DNA from: Anaerolineae bacterium
GTDB taxonomy: Bacteria; Chloroflexota; Anaerolineae; Aggregatilineales; Phototrophicaceae
DNA length: 60,388 nucleotides
NCBI GenBank assembly: GCA_022843745.1
Contig: JALHNB010000037.1
Span: 7,688 to 68,075 of the forward strand
Direction: 5' to 3'
Shown: positions 50,404-58,957 of the stretch, piece by piece
Position numbering within the stretch: position 1 is the stretch's first letter
Layout of the letters: every line of letters begins with the position of its first letter
Translations under genes and position numbers: made by a program
The notes under the pieces: generated by a model
What the model saw: the letters and a program-made list of their open reading frames with translations, nothing else
What the model was told of the DNA's origin: nothing
Database searches by the model: none

Positions 50404-52041
50404 TTAGGTGACCACACCAACCTGTCGCACGCCGTTACCATTGGCTTTCTTAGGCACAATATCGGTGACGAGCGCTTCAGTTGTCAAAATCATGGCGGCG
50501 ATACTGGCGGCATTGATGACCGCGCCACGTGTGACTTTGGCGGGATCGGGTATGCCAGCGTCAATCATATCGACATATTCGTCCGTCATGACGTTATAGC
50601 CGATGCGGTGATTTTTGCTGCTCTTTTGCATGCGCTGCACATTATCAATGACCACCGCACCATCCATTCCGGCGTTGCGGGCGATCCGGCGCATCGGCGC
50701 TTCCAATGCTCGGCGCACAATGCTAATGCCGGTGTTCTCATCGTCCGAAGTCATACGCAGGCTTTCAAGCGCCTGCCGCGCGTTGATGAGTGCTACTCCA
50801 CCACCCGGCACGATGCCTTCCTCGACAGCCGCGCGGGTTGCCCGGAGTGCATCTTCCATGCGGTGTTTCTTTTCATTCATCTCGGTCTCGGTTGCCGCGC
50901 CCATACGGATCACGGCGACACCGCCAGCGAGTTTGGCGAGGCGTTCCTGAAGTTTTTCGCCGTCATAATCGCTGGTCGAATCCTCAATCTGGGTGCGAAT
51001 CTCCTTGATGCGCCCCTGAATAGCTGCCGCATCGCCTTTTCCGTCCACAATCGTGGTGTCGGTTTTGGTGCTGAAAACCTTGCCCGCCTGTCCCAAATCC
51101 TCTTTGGTGACGCTTTCGAGCGTGCGTCCGGTCTCCGCACTGATGACCGTGCCGCCCGTCAGGATCGCGATGTCGTTCAGCATGGCTTTGCGACGATCTC
51201 CAAACCCCGGCGCTTTGATCGCCAGGACATTAATCGCGCCACGCAGCTTGTTCAGCACCAGCATCGCCAGCGCGTCGCTGTCCACATCTTCGGCAAAGAT
51301 GACCAGATTCGGCTTGCCAGAGACGACCATGAGTTCCAGCAGCGGCACAAGGTCCTGAGCGTTGCTGATCTTCTTTTCATAGATCAGAATGTGCGCGTCC
51401 TCGATGATCGCTTCCATATCTTCGACATTGGTCACAAAATATGGGCTGATATAACCCCGGTCAAACTGCATTCCTTCGACATATTCGACCTCGGATTCAA
51501 CGCCCTGGCTGTTCTCAACGGTGATCGCGCCGTCCTTGCCGACTTTATCCATCACGTCGGCGATGAGTTTGCCGATTTGCGCGTCCTGTGCGCTCACGCT
51601 CGCGACGCTGGCGATCTCATCATGTGTGGAAATGGGCATCGATTGTTCCAGTATATGCTCACATACCGCATCGGCAGCCGCCATGATCCCGCGCTTCAAC
51701 AGCATGGGATTCGCGCCAGCACCGAGATTTCTCATGCCTTCATGTACCATCGCCTGCGCCAGAACGGTGGCGGTGGTTGTGCCGTCCCCTGCAATATCGT
51801 CCGTCTGGGTTGCGGCTTCTTTCAGGAGCTGCGCACCCATATTTTCAAAGGGATCGGACAGCTCGATTTCTTTCGCGACGGACACGCCATCATGCGTGAC
51901 AGTCGGCAGGCCGTACTGCTTGTCAATCGCGACATTTCGCCCTTTGGGGCCAAGCGTCGTCGCCACGGCCTCCGCCAGTTGATCCATACCCCGCTTGAGG
52001 TACATTCGTGCGTTTTCGTTATAAACCAGTTGTTTCGCCAT
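50404..52041 (-). CDS. groEL: GroEL-type chaperonin paralogue without GGM tail
   Basis: A 545-residue group I chaperonin subunit. ATP-site motifs are present ([42 protein letters not shown] with the catalytic Asp). ATG 52041 starts the family-like [11 protein letters not shown]. Two features are unusual. There is no groES next to it. The C-terminus ends [15 protein letters not shown] instead of a Gly-Met-rich tail, so the cavity floor would differ. Its ATG lies one base after the stop of the 89-aa gene. I see no CIRCE element. Probably a specialised second chaperonin. Confidence 0.92.
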   Translation of the reverse strand: MAKQLVYNENARMYLKRGMDQLAEAVATTLGPKGRNVAIDKQYGLPTVTHDGVSVAKEIELSDPFENMGAQLLKEAATQTDDIAGDGTTTATVLAQAMVHEGMRNLGAGANPMLLKRGIMAAADAVCEHILEQSMPISTHDEIASVASVSAQDAQIGKLIADVMDKVGKDGAITVENSQGVESEVEYVEGMQFDRGYISPYFVTNVEDMEAIIEDAHILIYEKKISNAQDLVPLLELMVVSGKPNLVIFAEDVDSDALAMLVLNKLRGAINVLAIKAPGFGDRRKAMLNDIAILTGGTVISAETGRTLESVTKEDLGQAGKVFSTKTDTTIVDGKGDAAAIQGRIKEIRTQIEDSTSDYDGEKLQERLAKLAGGVAVIRMGAATETEMNEKKHRMEDALRATRAAVEEGIVPGGGVALINARQALESLRMTSDDENTGISIVRRALEAPMRRIARNAGMDGAVVIDNVQRMQKSSKNHRIGYNVMTDEYVDMIDAGIPDPAKVTRGAVINAASIAAMILTTEALVTDIVPKKANGNGVRQVGVVT

Positions 52042-52042
52042 C

Positions 52043-52312
52043 TTATCTTTTCTCCACGATTCTAAGGTAGGGTTCGGTAACACTTTGATCATGAGTTCGT
52101 TCTCGCGAGGCGCGTTTCCGGCCCTGTTGTTCGAGTTTTGCTGTTCGCTGGTGCGACCAGGACGGATCGCCAGGCGAGGCCTTTTTACCGGGCCTTACAA
52201 CCCGCTTGCGATTCTCCAGGCCGGAAATATAAGCTTCCAGCGATGCCCTCGTTTCAGGTTCCATCGTTTTCAGGATCGCAGCAATCTGAGCAGGTCTTTG
52301 GGTTTGCTTCAT
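52043..52312 (-). CDS. 89-aa basic protein coupled to GroEL
   Basis: An 89-residue, strongly basic protein of unknown function. The N-terminal half is helical ([20 protein letters not shown], then [14 protein letters not shown]). The C-terminal half is a Lys/Arg-rich, low-complexity segment likely to be disordered or nucleic-acid-binding. The TAA stop is followed by a single G and then the GroEL ATG, so translation is almost certainly coupled. It sits where groES would normally be, but has no GroES features. AAGGA precedes its ATG. Confidence 0.7.
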   Translation of the reverse strand: MKQTQRPAQIAAILKTMEPETRASLEAYISGLENRKRVVRPGKKASPGDPSWSHQRTAKLEQQGRKRASRERTHDQSVTEPYLRIVEKR

Positions 52313-52323
52313 GTCATGCTTCC

Positions 52324-52369
52324 TTTACGCAGTTATGCAGTTATGCACGCGGTTATCCAGTTATTCAGT
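52324..52369 (-). promoter_or_regulatory. 8-bp tandem repeats upstream of the GroEL operon
   Basis: On the minus strand: TGAATAAC, TGGATAAC, CGCG, TGCATAAC, TGCATAAC, TGCGTAAA, ending at the ribosome site. Five near-identical octamers suggest an operator array or a length-variable switch. Confidence 0.6.
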
Positions 52370-52720
52370 TTGGTAATGCCCGTTCTGTCAGGAAAAATAA
52401 AAGAGCGATTGCCATACTGGGATCGCCAATGATGGTTTGCCCCTTAACAATTCGCGTCTGTCTAGGGCTGCGTTCAGCGATTCATGTGGCTAATAGGGCA
52501 TGTTCGGTGATACGTCTGGCTAGGTTTTGTTTAGTGAGCGGGGATACGTGAAGCCTGTTTAAGACGATAACAAGGCTTCAGCGGGCTTCACCAAACTTGG
52601 GAGGACAATAAATACAATTTATGAGTCATTGAATTCTAAAATTGTTCCTGTTAAGTTTATTATAGCATTATTTCTAACTTTTATTACATTAGAAACCTGC
52701 AAGAACTCAGGGGGCGTTGT
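52370..52720. other. Intergenic region with an AT-rich junction
   Basis: About 350 bases without a gene. An inverted repeat GTGAAGCC...GGCTTCAC lies near 52548-52593. From about 52600 to 52700 the sequence becomes strongly AT-rich and then joins abruptly to the truncated SDR sequence, which looks like a recombination or deletion scar. Confidence 0.5.
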
Positions 52721-53050
52721 TCGATTGGAGGTTTGTTCGGCGGGCGTTCCGGCGCAAGCTACACGACATCCAAACACGCCCTGATCGGCCTGACGCGCAG
52801 CATCGCCTATCATTATGCCCAAAAGGGTATTCGCGCCAATGTCATCTGCCCCGGCGGAGTCGCCACCAATATCGCCGTCCACCAACCCAATCCGCTGGGA
52901 TTTGAACGGCTGCAAACGACACTCGCGTCGGCAGTCCGCACCGCCGAGCCGGACGAAGTGGCGCGTGTTGCCTTGTTCCTCGCCTCGGATGACTCGTCGT
53001 TCGTCAACGGCGAAGTTCTGGTCGCCGACGGTGGCTGGACAGTCGCCTAA
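52721..53050 (+). pseudogene. Remnant of a short-chain dehydrogenase/reductase
   Basis: Only the C-terminal half of an SDR is present. It begins at SIGGLFGGRSG, includes the catalytic Tyr-x3-Lys (ASYTTSKHAL) and the PG motif (VICPGGVATNI), and ends normally at LVADGGWTVA. The N-terminal Rossmann half with the GxxxGxG cofactor loop is missing and the DNA upstream is unrelated AT-rich sequence. A TTG at 52733 with GGAGG nearby could still be translated, but the product could not bind NAD(P) normally. Confidence 0.82.
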
Positions 53051-53189
53051 TTGTTAAAGTTCACCGTTCAATAATCCGGCGTTTACGCACGTTGTGAACG
53101 CCGGATTTTTGATCCTCTATAAATTGCGTTGTCCGGTACTACTATCCAGCTCATATTGAGGTCACAAAAGATCACAACGTCTGCCTTTG

Positions 53190-53290
53190 ACCCTTCCTCC
53201 CCCCCAACCCCCTCTACACTCCGTAGAGAGGGGGAGTCAGACCGATTTTAAGCCCCTCCCTATTGCTATGGGGAGGGGTTTGGGGTGGGG
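53190..53290. repeat. Compound intergenic repeat, family A
   Basis: CCCCCTCTACACTCCGTAGAGAGGGGG and AGCCCCTCCCTATTGCTATG followed by GGGAGGGGTTTGGGGTGGGG. It lies between the SDR remnant and the MFS gene. Confidence 0.75.
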
Positions 53291-53330
53291 ATACGCCTTC
53301 AGTACCGGACAAGCCTTAAATGGCTAGGTC

Positions 53331-54689
53331 TCAACCCTGTGTAGCTGCATCGGCCTCAGTGTTGTAAGTCGGCAGCGTCGCCTCCATCCGCCTCACCGAT
53401 GGCAAAGCATAGGTGAATAAGGTAACGATCAATCCCAGTGTTCCAGCGAGGGCGAATAGCACTCCCATTCCCCCTGCTGCGCTCATGCCGAACAGCATCC
53501 CCGGTGCGGCTTCTGCCCATCCAGCAGAACTTGCCAGCGGCGTGAAGACCTGATCCGCCAGCGGGCCAATCAATAGATAACCCAACGGCGTTAGAAGCAG
53601 CGACAACTGCATGAAAATGGCGAACACCCGTCCCTGCATATCGCCAGGAACTTTGGACTGGAGCAATGTCATTAAAGTCGCATTGGCAGCGGCAACGCCC
53701 ATCATTGCGACAAACAGTGCTGCCCCCATCACAATTGGCGACTGATTCGTTCCAAACAACATGGTTGCGATGAGTACCAGAATCATGGCGATGATGATGG
53801 TGTCGATACGCCGTTTAAATCCACCCCATGCACCAATCCCAATCGCACCGACGATCCCGCCCACGCTCATGATGGCGGTTATGATGCCTAACGTCGGCTC
53901 GCTTCCCGTTCGCGCCAGCACATAAGGTGTCATTAAGGCAAAGGCACTGCTGATGAGAAAGCCGAACACCGCGCCCAGCACGATCAGAATAAATAACGGG
54001 CGGCGCGACCACAGGAAACCGAGACCCGCACTCCATTCCTTCAGCATTGACGGTCGTGCCTGGACATCACCCTGACTGCGCAGTGGTGCAGGAATGCGCA
54101 CCAGCAAAGTCGCAACTACACCAATCAAAAAGCTGATGAGGTCAATCACGAAAATCCCGACCACTCCGATGCTGACATACAGTAATCCTGTCAAAGCCGA
54201 AGAAATCAACAGTGAGGCTGGCTTGCTTATCTGCATGATGGCGTTGGCACTTTGACGCTTCGCCTCCGGCACGAGCTGGCTGACCGACGCTTCAAAGGCT
54301 GGACGCTGCAAGTTGCTGAATACACCCTGCCATAGCGCCGCCGCATACACATGCCACAATTGAAAATTTCCGCTGCTTAGGCTGATGACCAGCGCCAACG
54401 ACCCCAGCGCTGCCCCGATATCGCCGATAATCATCAGCGTGCGGCGGTCATAGCGATCTGCCAGGACACCCGCAATCCCGCCCACAATAATGTATGGCAG
54501 CAGGAGAAACAGCGAAAACAGCGCCAGCGGTGTGGCTTGCCCAGTTTGTTGATACACGTAAATGCCGACAGCCAGGAAGCTCATGCTGCTGCCGATCTGC
54601 GAAACGGTTTGCGCTGCCGCCAGCGCGTAGAATGTTCCCGTGCCGCGCTGCGCAGCCGTATCCGTGCGAATAGATGTTGTTGATTGCAT
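53331..54689 (-). CDS. MFS exporter (drug-efflux type)
   Basis: A 452-residue inner-membrane carrier with about 12 helices. The loop 2-3 signature is GVLADRYDRRTLMI; PAFEASVSQLVPEAKRQSANA is typical of MefA/EntS-like exporters. The start is ATG 54689 with AAGGA ten bases upstream. Its upstream leader and first codons (QSTTSIRTDTA) are duplicated in front of the EXLDI gene at 54892, and both EXLDI genes lie upstream on the same strand, so they probably control or accompany this exporter. Export of a toxic small molecule is likely. Confidence 0.9.
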   Translation of the reverse strand: MQSTTSIRTDTAAQRGTGTFYALAAAQTVSQIGSSMSFLAVGIYVYQQTGQATPLALFSLFLLLPYIIVGGIAGVLADRYDRRTLMIIGDIGAALGSLALVISLSSGNFQLWHVYAAALWQGVFSNLQRPAFEASVSQLVPEAKRQSANAIMQISKPASLLISSALTGLLYVSIGVVGIFVIDLISFLIGVVATLLVRIPAPLRSQGDVQARPSMLKEWSAGLGFLWSRRPLFILIVLGAVFGFLISSAFALMTPYVLARTGSEPTLGIITAIMSVGGIVGAIGIGAWGGFKRRIDTIIIAMILVLIATMLFGTNQSPIVMGAALFVAMMGVAAANATLMTLLQSKVPGDMQGRVFAIFMQLSLLLTPLGYLLIGPLADQVFTPLASSAGWAEAAPGMLFGMSAAGGMGVLFALAGTLGLIVTLFTYALPSVRRMEATLPTYNTEADAATQG

Positions 54690-54778
54690 GACTTTTTTAT
54701 CCTTTTTGTTGTGAATTTCGTTCGATCTGAATCGGTAACAGGCAAACTTAAGGTCAGGGTTGCCCGTTTGTGGGCAAT
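54673..54778 (-). repeat. Duplicated leader, copy A (MFS gene)
   Basis: Shares GATTGCATGACTTTT, GTGAATTTCGTT, AACAGGCAAA and the TGCCC-N6-GGGCA palindrome (here TTGCCC/GGGCAA at 54760-54777) with copy B at 55346-55460, in the same order. Confidence 0.8.
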
Positions 54779-54891
54779 CCGATGTGAGAATGCGGCGGAT
54801 AACAGGCGCGTTAAAGACTGGCTATCGCCCGCTATTCTGGTTGACTATCGAGTTATCTGGTTAAAAGCTGGCTCTGAACGGCATCCGGTTG

Positions 54892-55359
54892 TCAGATGTC
54901 GAGGTCTTCGATTTCCGGCCCTTCCATCGCCTCGCTAACTGCCCGGTAGAGTTCGCGGGAAATGTGGGGCTTCATCGCTTCAAGAGTCTCGAAGACTTGC
55001 AGGCTGTAGTCGCCGGATTCTTTAAAAGTCTCCCAGTCCCAGCCAAAACCCATCAGCTTTTGCAGAAACCCGTTTTTAACGCCCCAATTTTCGGGATTGC
55101 CCCAGTAATCCGGGTCGCCTTCCGAAAAATCCCAATCCGCGATGATTCGCGTGTGCAACGCGTAGCGTTTGCCGGCTGTGCGGTACACGCACAGAATTTC
55201 AGTCCCCTCCTCGTTTTCGGTTGGTTGAAGCCGCCGCGCAAGAAGTTGTCCCATGAAACGCTTGCGCCGATGTGCTCCATTCCCGTTGACGATCACGGTG
55301 ATTTCTTCTAGCCCTCGCTCGTTTGGCGTATCTGTGCTGTCGCGTGATGTTGATTGCAT
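54892..55359 (-). CDS. EXLDI-family protein lacking the DNA-binding head
   Basis: A 155-residue member of the EXLDI family, named for its C-terminal Glu-x-Leu-Asp-Ile (EDLDI here). The conserved core runs GLEEITVIVNGNGAHRRKRF, YRTAGKRYALHTRI, TFKESGDYSLQVFETLE. Compared with its paralogue at 55540 it has no ribbon-helix-helix head. Instead residues 1-16 (MQSTSRDSTDTPNERG) and the DNA before them resemble the start of the MFS gene. ATG 55359 follows AAGGAG. It may be a ligand-sensing or dimer-disrupting partner of the full-length protein. Confidence 0.85.
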   Translation of the reverse strand: MQSTSRDSTDTPNERGLEEITVIVNGNGAHRRKRFMGQLLARRLQPTENEEGTEILCVYRTAGKRYALHTRIIADWDFSEGDPDYWGNPENWGVKNGFLQKLMGFGWDWETFKESGDYSLQVFETLEAMKPHISRELYRAVSEAMEGPEIEDLDI

Positions 55360-55460
55360 GACTTTTATCTCCTTCATAGTCGTGAATTTCGTTGAAAACG
55401 GACGATAGCAAAATCGGAAACAGGCAAATTAAAGGTGAGGACTGCCCATTTTGGGGCAAT
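55346..55460 (-). repeat. Duplicated leader, copy B (short EXLDI gene)
   Basis: Counterpart of 54673-54778, including TGCCC-ATTTTG-GGGCA at 55443-55458. No T-tract follows on the minus strand, so the palindrome is more likely an operator than a terminator. Confidence 0.8.
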
Positions 55461-55539
55461 CACAGGGTAAAAATACGGTTGTTGATTGACGGTGTTCGTT
55501 GTATTCGTTGTGTTGTCGGCTGTCGTGAAAATTACGCCA

Positions 55540-56103
55540 TCAGATGTCCAGTTCTTCGATCTCCGGCCCATCCATCGCCAAACTGACCGCCCGATAAAGC
55601 TCGCTGGAGATATGCGCTTTCAGGTCTTCAAGCGTCTCAAAAACCTGAAGCGAATAATCGCCGGACTCTTTAAAACTGTCCCAGTCGTGGCCCCAACTCA
55701 TGATCTTCTGGAGCAGCCCACTGCCAACCCCCCAACTGTTGGGATCGCCCACATATTCGGGATCACCCCACTCCAGATTCCAATCGGACATGACGCGGGT
55801 GTGCAGCGCATAACGTTTTCCGGCAGTACGGTACACGTTCTGAATTTGAATCCCTTTGCCCGTTGGATTATTCTCAAGCCGCTTTGCCAGCCGTGTCCCC
55901 ATGAAACGCTTGCGGCGGTGTGAGCCTTCCCCATTGACGATCACGGTGATTTCGTCCAATCCGCGCTGGCTTGCTTCCTCAATTTCAATGTAGCGGCGCA
56001 GCGCCCGGACAATTGCCGACGATAAGTTAGAACCCGCCAATTCCTGCGCACGTTCGAACAGTGGCAAATCATCTTCGGATACATAGATGGTCTTGTTTGG
56101 CAA
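55540..56103 (-). CDS. EXLDI-family protein with ribbon-helix-helix head
   Basis: A 187-residue protein. Residues 1-45 (KTIYVSEDDLPLFERAQELA, then SSAIVRALRRYIE) look like a ribbon-helix-helix DNA-binding domain. Residues 50-187 are the EXLDI core, ending EELDI. It is probably a transcriptional regulator controlling itself, its short paralogue and the MFS exporter. The start is a TTG at 56103 with AGGAGG four to five bases away. An AT-rich operator-like site lies at 56126. The ligand is unknown. Confidence 0.85.
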   Translation of the reverse strand: MPNKTIYVSEDDLPLFERAQELAGSNLSSAIVRALRRYIEIEEASQRGLDEITVIVNGEGSHRRKRFMGTRLAKRLENNPTGKGIQIQNVYRTAGKRYALHTRVMSDWNLEWGDPEYVGDPNSWGVGSGLLQKIMSWGHDWDSFKESGDYSLQVFETLEDLKAHISSELYRAVSLAMDGPEIEELDI

Positions 56104-56125
56104 ATTCCCTCCTATCCACTTTTAC

Positions 56126-56145
56126 CATATACGTATAAGTATATG
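56126..56145 (-). promoter_or_regulatory. Candidate operator of the EXLDI regulator
   Basis: CATATAC-GTATAA-GTATATG, a seven-base inverted repeat that also contains GTATA three times at six-base steps. A minus-strand TATACT lies inside it, so binding would cover the -10 box. Repeated short direct sites suit ribbon-helix-helix dimers. Confidence 0.6.
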
Positions 56146-56179
56146 TATATTTTGAATTGAGTCAAGCCCTGTCGATTTT

Positions 56180-56242
56180 TAGTCTTTAGTCGGTAGTCGA
56201 TGGTCTTTAGCTGAAATGCTGACACGCTGATATGCTAACGAC
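56180..56242. repeat. MITE-like element, family C (short)
   Basis: AGTCTTTAGTCGGTAGTCGA at the left, GCTAACGACT at the right, and the internal GAAATGCTGAC motif related to the TAAAATGC motif of other copies. Confidence 0.55.
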
Positions 56243-56243
56243 T

Positions 56244-57833
56244 TCAAAGTCCCTTGCGCAGCCACGCCACCCACTTCGGGCCTCTGCCAGGAGCGACTTT
56301 TGGGTCTGCCGCCTCCAGCCGGATAATCGTGAACGCGCTCAGGAGATCGCGCAGGTCGGCTTCGTCGCTGAAGTGATGCGGCAGAAAGCCGTCCGGGTCT
56401 TCCGCGCCGCGCTCATCGACAAACGTGTTCGGCTCGACTTCGAGAATTTTCCCGGCAGCCACCAGTTCGCGCTGCTGCTGATAGCTCGGCGTGTCCACAC
56501 GTGGAAAATCCGCCAGAAACACGCCGCCGGGTTTCAGCACGCGCCACACTTCACCAATCGCCCGCGCCATATCCGCCCGCAGGTGATGGTGAATCGTGGA
56601 TGTCGAAAGCGCCGCGTCAAATGTCGCATCGGGCCAGGGGAGCGTAGTCATATCCGATAATCGCCCCTCGAACGCGATCCCCCGTTCGGCGCAGACCGCT
56701 GCCGTCTGCTCAATCCCATTCGGCGAAATATCCACACCTGCCATGCGGAAACCGCGCTCACCGAGATAAACACAGTGCCGCCCCACGCCGCAGCCCACAT
56801 CTAAAATATGCCCGCCTGCTGGCAGCGTATCCGCCCACTCGACCACCGCTGGATTCGGTTCGGCAAGGCTTTGGTAACGCTGCGGGATACTTCCGCTGCG
56901 CCAGATCATTTCCCAGCCTGCGCGTTCTTCAGGGATCACGTCTTTCGGGTAATCGCGCCACAGCCAGCGCATCGTATCGGGGAAAATCGAGCCGCCGTGA
57001 TGCAGGGTATGCCCGCCCTCGCCATAGACAAACTGGTAATCATATTCGCGATACTTCAGTGCCGATGCCATATCCTGGTTGGCAATCGACCAATCGCCGT
57101 AAACGACGTTGAGGTCATTCGAGCCGCCTTGCAAAAACACGCGAATCGGCTTTTTGTCGGCGCGGCGGATCATCGTCGGGTAATTATGCCCGCCGCGAAT
57201 ATTGGCGAAGCTGCCGCAGTGACTCACGACTTTGCTGAAAGCGTCAGGTCGCTCCCAGGCCGCCGTGAACGCGCAGATGCCGCCCGAACTCATGCCGCAG
57301 ATCGCCCTGCCCGCCGCGTCCTGAACAATCGCATAATTTTTCTCGACTTCAGGGATTAATTCTTCCAGCAGGAAGCGCACATACTGGTCGCCGAGCGAGT
57401 CATATTCAAAACTGCGATTGTCCGTTCCACCCCGGATCGGCGCACCCGGCCCCTTGTCGCCGGGACTGACGAAAAGCCCAATCGTCACAGGCATGTGCTT
57501 TTTGTGGATCAGGTTGTCGAACACAATCGGCGCATTCACGACCAGCTTGATATAAAACTCTGCATCCTGAAACACCATCAAACAAGCGGGCTTGGATGCG
57601 TCGTACTGCGCCGGGACATAAATCCAGTAGTCACGTTCGACACCGGGGTAAATATTTTCGCTGCGATGATGATATTGGCTGAGTTGACCGCGCGGCACGC
57701 CCTCTCGCGGCAGCGAATCCGCGCCGAGCATATACCCGCCGGATGTGGTGATGCTGGCATCAAAATTGGCCTGGTCGGTTGGGGATCGGCCTGGCTGATT
57801 TTTGATCGCTTCGAGGGGATCATGGTCGGTCAT
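56244..57833 (-). CDS. Esterase-methyltransferase fusion protein
   Basis: A 529-residue protein with two enzymes in one chain. Residues about 50-300 form an alpha/beta-hydrolase of the enterochelin/feruloyl-esterase type: IYPGVERDYWIYVPAQYD, nucleophile Ser182 in GMSSG, and a late His in HTLHHGG. Residues about 330-529 form a class I methyltransferase with ILDVGCGVGRH (motif I near 343-353) and LKPGGVFLADFPR. ATG 57833 is chosen because AGGAG lies six bases away; the open frame further upstream is not conserved-looking. There is no signal peptide. It could hydrolyse and then methylate one substrate. Confidence 0.87.
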   Translation of the reverse strand: MTDHDPLEAIKNQPGRSPTDQANFDASITTSGGYMLGADSLPREGVPRGQLSQYHHRSENIYPGVERDYWIYVPAQYDASKPACLMVFQDAEFYIKLVVNAPIVFDNLIHKKHMPVTIGLFVSPGDKGPGAPIRGGTDNRSFEYDSLGDQYVRFLLEELIPEVEKNYAIVQDAAGRAICGMSSGGICAFTAAWERPDAFSKVVSHCGSFANIRGGHNYPTMIRRADKKPIRVFLQGGSNDLNVVYGDWSIANQDMASALKYREYDYQFVYGEGGHTLHHGGSIFPDTMRWLWRDYPKDVIPEERAGWEMIWRSGSIPQRYQSLAEPNPAVVEWADTLPAGGHILDVGCGVGRHCVYLGERGFRMAGVDISPNGIEQTAAVCAERGIAFEGRLSDMTTLPWPDATFDAALSTSTIHHHLRADMARAIGEVWRVLKPGGVFLADFPRVDTPSYQQQRELVAAGKILEVEPNTFVDERGAEDPDGFLPHHFSDEADLRDLLSAFTIIRLEAADPKVAPGRGPKWVAWLRKGL

Positions 57834-57984
57834 ATCGCGCTCCTGAGGTAAATGGTGACTCACCGATTTTGGGGAACGCGTATCTATTATACATGACCCA
57901 TTTACAAACGTTGAGGCAATTACAATGTTAATATATGATCTCGAAGAGATTACAATGATAAAAATGGAATGATAGGATCGAGGT

Positions 57985-58770
57985 TTGAAAAAGAAGCTGC
58001 CACCGCACCTTTTTGCTGCGCATCCTGAAAACCTGTATTTTGTGACCGGGGTACGAGATTGGTGGGCATTAAGCATGTTTGTGCTTAAATTAACGCTTGG
58101 CGGGGGCGTACTGTTATTTTTATTAACTTTTTTCCTTTCCCCTTCTATTAACGAAGTGCGCCTCTCGCAAATGCCACACCAGACGATTATGGGAAAGGTC
58201 ACGAATCAATACACATCGGAGGGAAGAAGCGGCACAAATTATTACATCAGCTATCAATTTAGGGTAGATGATGAAACCTATTCCCGAAACCAGAGCGTCA
58301 GCGGCGATACTTATAGAAGCATAAGAATTGGTTCACCCATCCTCGTGACGTATGCCGCGAATGATCCGACGGTGTCTCATCTGGGAGACGCCGATTTTGA
58401 TGAATCAACAGTGCCTCGTGCTTTGATTACCGTTCTTGCTGCCGGGGTTTTGGTTTATGTGTTAATCAACCAACCAGTCGTGAATTGGTTTCGACGCCGA
58501 TATTTTTACCGCAACGGGCAGTTGATTATTGGCGAAATTACGTCTATTTCTGCCAGCCTTGAATCCGTTTCCAGGCGTGACGGTGCATTCCGGCGACCAT
58601 CAAACAGCTACACAATGATGCTCAAATACAGCTTCAGGCCATCACCGGAACGAAGGCTTGAGGATCAAGTTGTGATTGTGCGCAATGATCTCGTTGATCG
58701 CAAACTGCCTGTGGTTGGAACACCCATCGCCGTCGCCTACATTGACGACACTCAATATATGCTAATCTAG
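57985..58770 (+). CDS. DUF3592-like membrane protein
   Basis: A 261-residue membrane protein of unknown function. Hydrophobic segments lie at about 27-50 and 140-160. The loop between them (TIMGKVTNQYTSEGRSGTNY, then ISYQFRVDDETY) is typical of DUF3592, and a second copy of the same strand pattern follows (IIGEITSISASLESV...MMLKYSF). The start is TTG 57985 with AGGA seven bases upstream; an in-frame TAG just before it rules out a longer start. It is divergent from the fusion gene. Confidence 0.75.
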   Translation: MKKKLPPHLFAAHPENLYFVTGVRDWWALSMFVLKLTLGGGVLLFLLTFFLSPSINEVRLSQMPHQTIMGKVTNQYTSEGRSGTNYYISYQFRVDDETYSRNQSVSGDTYRSIRIGSPILVTYAANDPTVSHLGDADFDESTVPRALITVLAAGVLVYVLINQPVVNWFRRRYFYRNGQLIIGEITSISASLESVSRRDGAFRRPSNSYTMMLKYSFRPSPERRLEDQVVIVRNDLVDRKLPVVGTPIAVAYIDDTQYMLI

Positions 58771-58826
58771 AAGCCGCGCCGCGTGTCTCGCCAATTTTCA
58801 AATTCCCATCTCGCCCTCGTTAATAA

Positions 58827-58902
58827 AAATCTTAAGATTTGCTCATGACACCCACATTTGCAGATGACATCATGTACTTGGTGCCATGAACTGATCGTGG
58901 CA
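58827..58902. promoter_or_regulatory. Palindromes upstream of the PPOX-like gene
   Basis: AAATCTTAAGATTT (58827-58840) is a perfect 14-base palindrome, and TGCCA-N11-TGGCA follows at 58882-58902. They may be regulator sites for the gene starting at 58958. Confidence 0.45.
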
Positions 58903-58957
58903 GATACCGAATATGTGGGTACACATTTTTATCGTTAGCACACGAGTTGAGGAAAAT

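Noticed and set aside
50608-52065. A 485-codon open frame on the strand opposite GroEL
   Set aside because: It mirrors the GroEL codons, has no recognisable domain or ribosome site, and is rich in His/Arg/Asp as expected for the antisense of a GC-rich gene.
52043-52312. groES
   Set aside because: The 89-aa protein is basic and lacks the GroES mobile loop and beta-barrel pattern.
52313-52620. CIRCE heat-shock operator before GroEL
   Set aside because: No TTAGCACTC-N9-GAGTGCTAA or near match; only the octamer array is seen.
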